Source: DASWLF01 sp963768765
GTDB taxonomy: Bacteria > Desulfobacterota > Desulfobaccia > Desulfobaccales > 0-14-0-80-60-11
Assembly (NCBI GenBank): GCA_963768765.1
Contig: CAVYJK010000021.1
Location: 602,626-666,625, forward strand
DNA length: 64,000 bases
Reading direction: 5' to 3'
Shown here: positions 25,862 to 33,562 of the stretch, in pieces
Numbering within the stretch: position 1 is the first letter of the stretch
Layout of the letters: each line of letters starts with the position of its first letter
Notes under the pieces: generated by a model
What the model was told of the DNA's origin: nothing
The model's input: the letters and a program-made list of their open reading frames with translations, nothing else
Databases searched by the model: none
Translations under genes and position numbers: made by a program

Positions 25862-27781
25862 ATGACTTCTCCGCCTATCATCTTAGGCACCGCGGGCCAC
25901 ATCGACCACGGCAAGAGCGCCCTGATCAAGTCTTTGACCGGCATCGACCCGGACCGCTTGAAGGAGGAAAAGCTCCGGGGGATCACCATCGAGTTGGGTT
26001 TCGCCGATCTGAAGTTGCCCACCGGCCAGGTCCTGGGGATCGTGGACGTTCCGGGCCACGAACGCTTCGTGCGCCACATGGTGGCCGGCGCCACCGGCAT
26101 GGACCTGGTGGCCCTGGTCATCGCCGCGGACGAAGGGGTCATGCCCCAGACCCGGGAGCACCTGGAGATCTGCCAGTTGCTCCGGGTCAAGCAGGGCCTG
26201 GTGGTCCTCACCAAGGCGGACCTGGTGGAGGAAGACTGGTTGGAGCTGGTGGAAGAGGAGGTGCGGGAGGCCATCCAGGGGACTTTTCTGGAGGGCGCCC
26301 CCATGGTGCGCTTTTCCGCGGTCACCGGCCAGGGCAAGGAGGAGCTGCTCAAGACCCTGGCGGACCTGGCGGCCCAGGTCCCTCCCAAGCCTGCCAAAGG
26401 CATCTTCAGATTGCCCATCGACCGGGTCTTTACCATCAAGGGCTTCGGCACCGTGGTCACCGGCACTGCCATCTCCGGGAGGGTGAAGGTGGGAGAGGCG
26501 GTGCACGTCTATCCCCCCGGCTACAAAGCCCGGGTGCGGGGCCTCCAGGTGCACGGCGCCTCCGTGGAGGAGGCCCAGGCCGGCAACCGCACCGCGGTCA
26601 ACCTCCAGGGGTTGGAAAAAGAGGAACTGGACCGGGGCATGGTGGTGGCGCCCCCGGGGGCCCTGCTCTCCAGCCGCCGCCTGGATGCCTACCTGGAGAT
26701 TTTGCCCAGCGCCCCCCGGCCCTTGAAGCACCGGCAGGCGGTGCGGCTGCACACCGGCACCAGCGAGCGGGTGGCCCTGCCGCTGCTCCTGGACGCCGAT
26801 GATTTGGCCCCCGGGGCCTCGGGCTACGTGCAATTCTTTTTGCGGGAGCCCCTGGCCCTCAAACCCGGCGACCGCCTGGTGGTGCGCAGCTTCTCCCCGG
26901 CCTTCACCTGGGGCGGCGGACAGATTCTCCACGTCAGCCCGCCCCGCCACCGGCGGCATCAGGCCGTAGTGCTGGAGAACCTGGCCACCCTACAGAAGGG
27001 CTCCCCGGAACAGGTGCTGCGCCTCTATCTGGAGGAAGCCGGCGCCGCCGGCCGCTCCCGGGGTGAACTTACGGCCCTGCTGCCCTGGGACCCCGGGGAC
27101 CTGGCCAACCTCCTGGCCAAATTTGCTAAAGAAGGGCAGGCCATCAATTACGACCAGGAAAAGGAGCGTTACCTCCCGGCGGCTACGGCCCGGGAACTTA
27201 GGCAGCAGATTCAGGCCTTGCTCAGCGCCTATCACCGCAAGAACCCTTTGAAACCCGGCCTCTCCAAGGAGGAGCTGCGCCGCCAGCTGCCGCCCCAGAT
27301 GGAGGTGCGCCTGTTCAACTACCTGCTGGCCGAGATGGCGGGCGCCAAGCAGATCGCCCTGGAAAAAGACCTGGTGCGCCTGGCCGCCCACAAGGTGACC
27401 CTGGCCGTGGACCAGGAGGACCTTATCAACCGCCTGGCCGCCCTGTACCGCCAGGGCCGGCTCTCCCCGCCCACCCTCAAGGAAGCCGGCGCCGCCTTTG
27501 ACCTGGCGCCGGAAAAACTCAAGCAGCTCCTCTCCGTGCTGGTGAACCAGGGCCGCCTGGTGAAGGTGAAGGAAGACCTCTACTTCCACCAGGAGGCCAT
27601 CGCCGGGCTCAAAGCGACGCTCGTCGACTTCCTTAAAAAGAACAAAGAGATCAGCGTCATCCAGTTCAAGGACCTGACCCAGACCTCCCGCAAGTTCACC
27701 ATCCCGCTGCTGGAATACTTCGACACCACCCGCACCACCGTGCGGGTGGGCGAGGCTCGCCGCCTGCGGGAGGGGGTGTAA
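25862..27781 (+). CDS. selB: Selenocysteine-specific elongation factor SelB
   Basis: Delivers Sec-tRNA to UGA codons that carry a SECIS hairpin. 639 residues: GTPase domain with GTAGHIDHGKSALIKSLTG, GITIELGFADL, VDVPGHERFVRHMVAG and LTKADL; two translation-factor beta barrels; and a C-terminal winged-helix array (from about 400) that binds SECIS RNA (LVRLAAHKVTLAVDQEDL, GRLVKVKEDLYFH). The ATG at 25862 fits the family start MTSPPIILGTAGHIDHGK. selA, selD and tRNA-Sec are not in the window. The organism must make selenoproteins if this gene is functional. Confidence 0.95.
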   Translation: MTSPPIILGTAGHIDHGKSALIKSLTGIDPDRLKEEKLRGITIELGFADLKLPTGQVLGIVDVPGHERFVRHMVAGATGMDLVALVIAADEGVMPQTREHLEICQLLRVKQGLVVLTKADLVEEDWLELVEEEVREAIQGTFLEGAPMVRFSAVTGQGKEELLKTLADLAAQVPPKPAKGIFRLPIDRVFTIKGFGTVVTGTAISGRVKVGEAVHVYPPGYKARVRGLQVHGASVEEAQAGNRTAVNLQGLEKEELDRGMVVAPPGALLSSRRLDAYLEILPSAPRPLKHRQAVRLHTGTSERVALPLLLDADDLAPGASGYVQFFLREPLALKPGDRLVVRSFSPAFTWGGGQILHVSPPRHRRHQAVVLENLATLQKGSPEQVLRLYLEEAGAAGRSRGELTALLPWDPGDLANLLAKFAKEGQAINYDQEKERYLPAATARELRQQIQALLSAYHRKNPLKPGLSKEELRRQLPPQMEVRLFNYLLAEMAGAKQIALEKDLVRLAAHKVTLAVDQEDLINRLAALYRQGRLSPPTLKEAGAAFDLAPEKLKQLLSVLVNQGRLVKVKEDLYFHQEAIAGLKATLVDFLKKNKEISVIQFKDLTQTSRKFTIPLLEYFDTTRTTVRVGEARRLREGV

Positions 27782-27833
27782 TATTAAATTGTAGGGGCGC
27801 ACCTGCGTGTGCGCCTTATAAGGGGCGGACACC

Positions 27834-28172
27834 AGTAGTGTCCGGCAAGGTTTTTGCTAAGCCTGGGTAGCCAATTTGGGATAAAATTCGCTCATACCAG
27901 GCAGTTCATTATGGGTATCGGACCGATACCGCCGGGTTGCCGGAAACCGACAGGAAAGACCCTAAAATTCCCTCTCCCCTTCAAGGGGAGAGGGTTAGGG
28001 TGAGGGGTGAAAGGTGTTACCCCCCCCTCACCCCAGCCCTCTCCCCCCGTAAACGGGGGGAGAGGGAGAAATTCGTTTCGGCCGATCATATCCCAAGAAA
28101 CGGTGAGGGATCGCAAGAGCACAGACATTCATGGTTTTGCCGTAAACCGGTAAATTTCTACCGGACACTACT
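27834..28172. mobile_element. MITE-like element with terminal inverted repeats and an 11-bp direct repeat
   Basis: AGTAGTGTCCGG (27834-27845) and CCGGACACTACT (28161-28172) are perfect ends of a 339-bp element with no gene. The sequence GGGCGGACACC flanks it on both sides (27823-27833 and 28173-28183). The element sits inside an older palindrome of the TGTAGGGGCG...CGCCCCTACA type. It encloses a further palindrome at 27969-28067 (CCCTCTCCCC/GGGGAGAGGG repeats). The transposase family cannot be told without a full copy. Confidence 0.75.
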
Positions 28173-28214
28173 GGGCGGACACCTGGGTCCGCCCCTACAA
28201 AAATTAAATCGTTC

Positions 28215-28290
28215 GTTTGTTAGGGGAGGGGGCCAGAGGCTTTTTCGTAAGGAGCCCCTGCCGCCCTCCCCTGAAATTACCTTTGCAACC
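28215..28290. repeat. Partial GC-rich palindromic repeat
   Basis: TTAGGGGAGGGGGCCAGAGG pairs with CCTGCCGCCCTCCCCTGAAA, like the first hairpin of the repeat in queA. It lies just before the next gene. Confidence 0.55.
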
Positions 28291-28328
28291 CCCGGCCAGG
28301 GACCGCCGGGGCAACGGGAGAAGAAGCG

Positions 28329-28874
28329 ATGCAGGTGGACTGGACCTTGTTGGTCATGGTAGCTTTTCCCATTTGGGCCGCACTAGATTACTTCCTGGGA
28401 AGGCGCGCCAAGATAATGGCCTACCTGGGGCAGCCGTCTTCCTTTAACCTGGAGGGAGAGCAATCTGCCGGGGTACGCACTCATTCCCTGATCATTGCCA
28501 ATGTGGGCCGCAGGGAGGCTACCAATATTCGCCTTGGTCACAAGACCCTGCCGGAATTCAAATTTCTGTTTCCCAAACTTGCTAAGGCCCCCGCCCCCCT
28601 GTTTCAGGTTTCGGCACTGCCGGAGGGCAAGGAGATCATCATCCCGCAATTGGCGCCGGAGCAGCAGGTGACGATTTCCTATATGTACCCGCCGTCTTTG
28701 AGCATTGCCGAAATCAATGCGTATGTGAAAAGCGATGTCGGCGCAGCCAAGATGCTGGGGGTCCTGCCCCTCTCGCCATACCCGGTCTGGCTGTCCTTCC
28801 TGGCGGTTCAGCTGCTGGAAATAATTCCGATTACCGTCTTGGTGTATTACGCCATCATCAAGGTAAGAGCGTGA
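28329..28874 (+). CDS. Hypothetical membrane-anchored protein
   Basis: 181 residues. An N-terminal membrane segment (LLVMVAFPIWAALDYFLG) is followed by a beta-rich middle (SLIIANVGRREATNIRLGHKT, EQQVTISYMYPPSLS) and a C-terminal membrane segment (LAVQLLEIIPITVLVYYAII). The middle part is probably outside the cytoplasm if both segments span. High GC matches the host. No family was recognised. Confidence 0.6.
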   Translation: MQVDWTLLVMVAFPIWAALDYFLGRRAKIMAYLGQPSSFNLEGEQSAGVRTHSLIIANVGRREATNIRLGHKTLPEFKFLFPKLAKAPAPLFQVSALPEGKEIIIPQLAPEQQVTISYMYPPSLSIAEINAYVKSDVGAAKMLGVLPLSPYPVWLSFLAVQLLEIIPITVLVYYAIIKVRA

Positions 28875-28982
28875 TGGCCGGATCATTTAAGCCCGGATTT
28901 CCTGAGGGCAGGGGAGGCATGGTCCGGCGCCGGGACCGGGGAAGGAGCGGTTCGTCCAAATGCCCCCTGGGAGGTTGGAGGT

Positions 28983-29447
28983 TTGCCTGAACCCATCTAC
29001 GTGGCGGTAATCGGCGGGGGTGAGGCAGGTCCTGAAGTCGCCCACCTGGCCAGGGAAGTGGGCCGGGAAGTGGCCCGCCGGGGTGCGGTGCTGCTGTGCG
29101 GCGGGCTGGGGGGCGTGATGGCGGCCGCGGCCCAGGGCGCCCGGGAAGCCGGCGGCGTCAGCCTGGGGATCCTCCCCGACCCCGACCGGAGCCGGGCCAA
29201 CCCGTATCTCACCTTTGCCGTCGCCACCAACCTGGGGCACGCCCGCAATCTGGTCATCGTGCATTCCGCCGACGCCCTCATCGCGGTGGACGGCGGCTAC
29301 GGCACCGTCTCCGAGGCCGCCCTCGCCCTGAAGCTGGGCAAACCGGTCATCGCCCTGCAGGTCTCCTGGGACCTGCCGGGCCTTAAACGGGCCCCCACCC
29401 CCCAGGAAGCCGTGAACCTGGCCTGGACGGCTCTGGGGAAGGGATAA
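28983..29447 (+). CDS. SLOG-superfamily protein, TIGR00725 type
   Basis: 154 residues with a Rossmann-like LOG/DprA-type nucleotide-binding fold: YVAVIGGGEAG at the start, LLCGGLGGVMAAAAQGAREAGG, and DALIAVDGGYGTVSEAALALKLGKPV. PGGxGTxxE of true cytokinin-activating LOG enzymes is here DGGYGTVSE, so it probably binds a nucleotide or a related ligand without being a known phosphoribohydrolase. The TTG start has GGGAGG eight bases upstream. Confidence 0.75.
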   Translation: MPEPIYVAVIGGGEAGPEVAHLAREVGREVARRGAVLLCGGLGGVMAAAAQGAREAGGVSLGILPDPDRSRANPYLTFAVATNLGHARNLVIVHSADALIAVDGGYGTVSEAALALKLGKPVIALQVSWDLPGLKRAPTPQEAVNLAWTALGKG

Positions 29448-29451
29448 AGAA

Positions 29452-29627
29452 GTTGAGGGAGGGGCCAGGGGCCCTGGGCCCCCTCCCCCAGACCTCCCCT
29501 AATCCCTTAAGATTATTTAAAAAGCCTGGGAAGTCGGGGCCTTAGCCCCGCCTTCCCAGGCTTCTTTTGCGGGTTGGGAGGGGGCTTGGGGGAGGGCAGG
29601 GAGCCTCGCTCCCTGGCCCTCCCCCAA
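29452..29627. repeat. GC-rich palindromic repeat between convergent genes
   Basis: Three hairpins: GAGGGAGGGGCCAGGGGCCC with its complement; the AAGCCTGGGAAG hairpin (29522-29562); and GGGGGAGGGCAGGGAGCC with its complement ending near 29625. The layout repeats that of 22617-22806. Confidence 0.7.
29522..29562. terminator. Probable bidirectional terminator
   Basis: AAGCCTGGGAAG plus CGGGGC pairs with GCCCCG plus CTTCCCAGGCTT around CTTA and is followed by TCTTTT; on the other strand it is followed by TTTTTAAATAATC. It lies between a plus gene ending at 29447 and plsB, whose coding end is at 29636 on the minus strand. Confidence 0.6.
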
Positions 29628-29635
29628 TAACCTCA

Positions 29636-32329
29636 TTATCTTCTCAGAAATCTCGCCAGTTGGCGGCCGTAGTATTCCCGGGCGTCTTCGTCGGCGGGGC
29701 GGCTGAAGGTGGTGGCGCCCTTGCCTTCCGGAGATTTCTTCAGCACCAGGCCCTTTTCGCCGAAGAGCTTGAGGGCGTTTTGGAAGGTGGCTTCCGAGAG
29801 GGCTTCGGCCCGCTCCACTTCCCCCAGCTTGTAGAGTTTCTGGCCAATGGACTGGGTGCGTTTCAGAAACTCTTTTTCGCTGCGGGGCTTTTTCTGGAGG
29901 TATTTCATGGAACGGAAGACAATCCAGTAGGATTCCAGATAATTGTAGAGCAGGTTGGCGAAGTAGGACAGCTCCTTGAGCCCGGAGGCCGACAGGGTGT
30001 AAGAGGCGGCCTGGGGATCCAGGTTGATGACCACGCCCCGGGAGTTGAAGTAATTCAGAATATCCTCCACCTGGCCTTCCGGTTCCTGGTCGCTGAAGAT
30101 AAATTCGTTTTTGAAGAAGTCCTTGAGGAAGGAAAAATCTTCCAGAATCTGGCCCCGGTCGAACTCGAAGCCCTGGCGGGCCAGGATGGCCAGGGAGACC
30201 ATGGAGGCCGGCTGGAAGAAGTGGAGGATGTTGTTCTTGTAGTACTCCAGCAGGGGTCGCTTGGTTTCATCGATGCTATAGCCGCCCAGGCCCAGTTCGT
30301 CGGTGAGTCCCTCTTCCCTTTCGATGGGGGTGATCAGCTTGCGGGATTCGCACAGGGTGAGGGTGTCTTCCACTGCCTGGTTGAGGTTTTCCAGGGAGTC
30401 GGCCTGGGGGACCCCATGGGCCTGCAGATAATCATAGAGAACCTGGATAATCTGCAGCAGTTCCCGGCGGTACACGCCTTTGCGGGGGTAAGTGAGCAGG
30501 GCGGCGCACACCAGGGCAAAGGGGGTGACCACCGAGATCTGGTTAATGGCCTGGATGATGCGGTAGGCGATCTCCTGGCTGTAGTCCCGGGCCTGATGGG
30601 ACTGGGAAGCGGGAACCAGGGCCAGATATTCTTTCATGGAAAGGGGCTCGCTGAACTGGATGTAGGCCCGGCCGTAGCGCTTCTTTAGGAATTTCCGGGC
30701 CTTGACCAGTTGGCCTACCGATTCCGCTTTTTTACTCCGGCCTTCCAGCTCCGAGAGGTAGGCCTTTTCTTCCAGCACCTGGTCATAGCCGATGAAGGTG
30801 GGAACAAAGAGAAGGTCCGGGGCGGCCTGTTCGTCGTACGTCCTGAGAAGCATGCTGAGGAGGCCCAGTTTCGGCAGCACCAGCTTGCCGGTGCGGCTGC
30901 GGCCGCCCTCGATAAAAAACTCGATGTTGTAGCCGGTCTTAACCAAGGTCTTGATGTAGGTGTAGAGCACCTCGGCGTAAAGTTTCCCTCCCAGGAAGCG
31001 GCGCCGGATGAAGAACGCCCCGGAACCCCGGAAAACGGGACCCAGGGGCCAGAAGGACAGGTTCTTACCCGCGGCGATGCGGGGCGGCTGCATGTGGTGC
31101 TGGTACATGAGGTTGTTGAGGATGAGGTAGTCCAGATGGCTTTTGTGGCAGGGGACAAAGACCAGGCAGCCTTTCTGGCCGGCTTCCCGAACTTTCTCAA
31201 ACCCTTCGGTGTCGAAGGCGATGCCGTCGAAGAGATGCTCCGACAACCAGCTGACCAGCCGAAGCATGGCATTGATATAAACGATGTTGGAGTCGGCGGA
31301 GATCTCCCAGAAGTAATCCTGGGCCGTGTTTTTGATCTTGGAGAGCTTCTTTCTTTCGGTTTCGGCCATGGTTTCCATGGTCTGGGTCAGTCCGGGATCG
31401 GTGAGGGTCAGTTCCAGCACCTCTTCCCGGGATTTGACCACCGGTCCGGTAATAACCCGCCGCTTGGTATCGATGCGAAAGATGAGCTCCCGGCGGATTT
31501 CCTGAGCCAGTTCCCGCAGACTGCCGCCCTGGGGGGCGGCCGCGAGCACTTCCTTCAGGTTCACCGGTTCGGCCACCACCACTACGGCCCGTTTGGCCTT
31601 GAGGAAGCAGAGGCCCAGTTTCCGCAGTTTCCCCGGGTTCTCGCTGTCTCCGAAGAAGTGCTGCCAGAGGCCCTTGTTTTCCCGGAAGGGGGCCTTTTCG
31701 TACATCACCATCTGGGGCACCAGGAAGATGGGGAAGTCCAATTGCTCCTGTAGCTCTAAGAGGTGGCGAATGGGGTCTTCCCGGGGCTTGAGGAAGCGCT
31801 GCCGGAAACCCACCTGGTCCACCAGGAAGAGGAGCGAGCCCCGCTTTTCCTTGAGGGTCCTGAGAAAATAGCCGTCCTGGAAGGGATTGGGCCAGGAGCG
31901 GCGGCGGGTGAAATAATTGACCGCCGCAAAAATTATCTGCACCAGGTGGGAAAAGGGCTGCCACATCCACAGGTTGAGGTCGAAAGCCACCTCCGGGGCT
32001 ATGGCCCCCAGCTTCTGGTAGCGGCGGTTGAAAAAGAGGAAATCCAGATGGCTGCGGTACTTCAGGGCATAAACCACTGCCCCCTGGCTGGCCAGTTCCC
32101 GCAGGCGGTCCAGGTAGCGAGGATTCACCGTGACCCGGCTGAAGAACGGGTCCAGGGTATAGCGCAACAGAAATCCCGGCCGGCTGGGCAGAAAGCCGGG
32201 ATAATGGTATTCGTGGCCGCCCAGCCAGCCGGAGAGGCCGCTGAGCACCCGGCCCAGCCAGGATCTGGGTTTTTCGGCTTCAGGGGGACCGGCCGGGCCG
32301 TTCCCCTGTCCTTCCATATCTGCGTTCAT
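29636..32329 (-). CDS. plsB: Glycerol-3-phosphate acyltransferase, PlsB type
   Basis: Puts the first fatty acid on glycerol-3-phosphate, the committed step of phospholipid synthesis at the inner membrane. 897 residues, slightly longer than E. coli PlsB. The catalytic HX4D motif is His395-Asp400 (VPCHKSHLDYLIL), with the substrate-binding loops PRIAAGKNLSFWPLGPVFR, GAFFIRRRFLGGKLY and FFIEGGRSRTGK near 471-482. The N-terminal half has a degenerate copy, YRSHLD at 91-96, where the first His is Tyr. The C-terminal 250 residues are helical. A good promoter lies directly upstream. Confidence 0.9.
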   Translation of the reverse strand: MNADMEGQGNGPAGPPEAEKPRSWLGRVLSGLSGWLGGHEYHYPGFLPSRPGFLLRYTLDPFFSRVTVNPRYLDRLRELASQGAVVYALKYRSHLDFLFFNRRYQKLGAIAPEVAFDLNLWMWQPFSHLVQIIFAAVNYFTRRRSWPNPFQDGYFLRTLKEKRGSLLFLVDQVGFRQRFLKPREDPIRHLLELQEQLDFPIFLVPQMVMYEKAPFRENKGLWQHFFGDSENPGKLRKLGLCFLKAKRAVVVVAEPVNLKEVLAAAPQGGSLRELAQEIRRELIFRIDTKRRVITGPVVKSREEVLELTLTDPGLTQTMETMAETERKKLSKIKNTAQDYFWEISADSNIVYINAMLRLVSWLSEHLFDGIAFDTEGFEKVREAGQKGCLVFVPCHKSHLDYLILNNLMYQHHMQPPRIAAGKNLSFWPLGPVFRGSGAFFIRRRFLGGKLYAEVLYTYIKTLVKTGYNIEFFIEGGRSRTGKLVLPKLGLLSMLLRTYDEQAAPDLLFVPTFIGYDQVLEEKAYLSELEGRSKKAESVGQLVKARKFLKKRYGRAYIQFSEPLSMKEYLALVPASQSHQARDYSQEIAYRIIQAINQISVVTPFALVCAALLTYPRKGVYRRELLQIIQVLYDYLQAHGVPQADSLENLNQAVEDTLTLCESRKLITPIEREEGLTDELGLGGYSIDETKRPLLEYYKNNILHFFQPASMVSLAILARQGFEFDRGQILEDFSFLKDFFKNEFIFSDQEPEGQVEDILNYFNSRGVVINLDPQAASYTLSASGLKELSYFANLLYNYLESYWIVFRSMKYLQKKPRSEKEFLKRTQSIGQKLYKLGEVERAEALSEATFQNALKLFGEKGLVLKKSPEGKGATTFSRPADEDAREYYGRQLARFLRR

Positions 32330-32364
32330 TACCGACCTTTTGCTAACGTGCTGCTGAAATTTTC

Positions 32365-32394
32365 AATATATAGATAAGCCCCGGAATATGTCAA
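32365..32394 (-). promoter_or_regulatory. Sigma-70-type promoter of plsB
   Basis: On the minus strand TTGACA (32389-32394) is followed after 16-18 bp by TATATATT (32365-32372). The -35 box is perfect. It lies about 40 bp before the plsB start. Confidence 0.6.
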
Positions 32395-32512
32395 CCGAAA
32401 TGGCGCCGGGACGCCGGGACGCCGTCCTCCAGATTAAGCCTGATCCACCTTTAGAAGAACGGGCAAGGGTGCCGGGAAAGCAGGCGAGCCGAGCGACAAA
32501 TCCCCCTGGGGA

Positions 32513-33385
32513 TCAATGGTCCGCCGGCGGCTCCAGGCCCGTTTCCGCCGGCACCTGAGCCGGCTCCAGGTCTTCCGCCGGCGCGGGACGACTGCCGAAC
32601 AGCCGGACGGCCAGAATGGAGAGTTCGTACATGCCGTACAAGGGAACGGCTATGGCCGCCATGGTCAGCAAGTCGGCATGAAAGGCCGCCACCACGGCGC
32701 TGAGCAAGATGGCCAGCCGGCGCTGGCGCTTCAAGAAATCCACCTGCACCAGGCCCACCCGGGCCAGGATCGAGAGGACCAGGGGTAGTTCGAAGATCAA
32801 CCCGAACAAGAGCAGGAGGCGCAGGCAGAAATTGACAAACTGGGTCAGGTTGAGCATGGAGTACAGGAACTCGCTCTCATAGCGCATGGAAAAGGAGATG
32901 ATCAGCGGCCACACCAGCTTGAGGAAAAAGATGTCCCCCAGGATAAAGGCCACGGTGCCCAGGGGCACGAAATAATAGACGATCTTTCTCTCTTTGGGGT
33001 AAAGGGCCGGGGCGAGAAAGAGCCACAGCTGGTACAGGATGACGGGAAAGGCCAGGGCCATGCCGCTGATGAGGGAAATCTTCATCTGCACGAAAAACGG
33101 CTCCAGCGGCGCCATGTAGTTGAGCTTATGGGGGATAACCTTGGGAGGCTCAGGCTTCAGGTGCAGGCGCTGGGAGAGTTCGGGAAACTTTTTAACCATC
33201 CAGGACTCCATCACGTAGGACCATTTCTGGGTGACGGACGGCTCCTGCAAGGGTTTGGTGATGAACTGCTGCACCGTGGGCACCAGCGGCCAGGCTATCC
33301 CCGTGCAGATAACCAGGGCAACGATGGAAATGATGAGGCGCTTGCGCAACTCCTCCAGGTGTTCCATGAAGCTCATGGTGGTCAC
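32513..33385 (-). CDS. tatC: Sec-independent translocase subunit TatC
   Basis: Core receptor of the twin-arginine pathway, which exports folded cofactor proteins. 290 residues with six membrane segments. The N-terminal cytoplasmic MSFMEHLEELRKRLIIS binds the twin-arginine signal. LLLFGLIFELPLVLSILARVG is the family signature. The periplasmic loop after segment one is longer than usual (about 45 residues, SVTQKWSYVMESWMVKKFPE) and the C-terminus has a 30-residue acidic/proline tail. tatA/tatB are not adjacent. Confidence 0.93.
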   Translation of the reverse strand: MTTMSFMEHLEELRKRLIISIVALVICTGIAWPLVPTVQQFITKPLQEPSVTQKWSYVMESWMVKKFPELSQRLHLKPEPPKVIPHKLNYMAPLEPFFVQMKISLISGMALAFPVILYQLWLFLAPALYPKERKIVYYFVPLGTVAFILGDIFFLKLVWPLIISFSMRYESEFLYSMLNLTQFVNFCLRLLLLFGLIFELPLVLSILARVGLVQVDFLKRQRRLAILLSAVVAAFHADLLTMAAIAVPLYGMYELSILAVRLFGSRPAPAEDLEPAQVPAETGLEPPADH

Positions 33386-33477
33386 GGTTGCACTTCCTCC
33401 CTGGCCGCAACCTTAAGGGTCGCGGTCGCCCCGGCCGACCCCGTTGGCGGTACCAATTTCCTTAAGTGGCTCGCAAA

Positions 33478-33494
33478 GTTAGAACAATTCTAAC
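33478..33494. promoter_or_regulatory. Operator-like palindrome upstream of tatC
   Basis: GTTAGAACAATTCTAAC has 7-bp arms around CAA and lies about 95 bp before tatC. It stands out from the GC-rich repeats because it is short and AT-rich. No regulator is known. Confidence 0.3.
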
Positions 33495-33562
33495 CCAAGG
33501 ATCGAGTTATGGCAACGTGGGCTTAAGCAGGCGGATCAAAGGACCTGGAAATAAGATAAACT

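Larger units (their letters stand above)
24337..25862. other. Low-GC island bounded by inverted repeats
   Basis: The left edge GTTGCCAAGGGTCAGTGGTC (about 24349) and the right edge ACTGACCACTGGCAACT (about 25842-25858) are imperfect inverted repeats that immediately flank rng and selB. Between them GC falls sharply. The segment holds a 116-residue hypothetical gene, an HNH-like gene and three palindromes of the TTCCCAAG...CTTGGGAA type. No integrase or transposase is present, so the means of entry is unknown. Confidence 0.5.
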
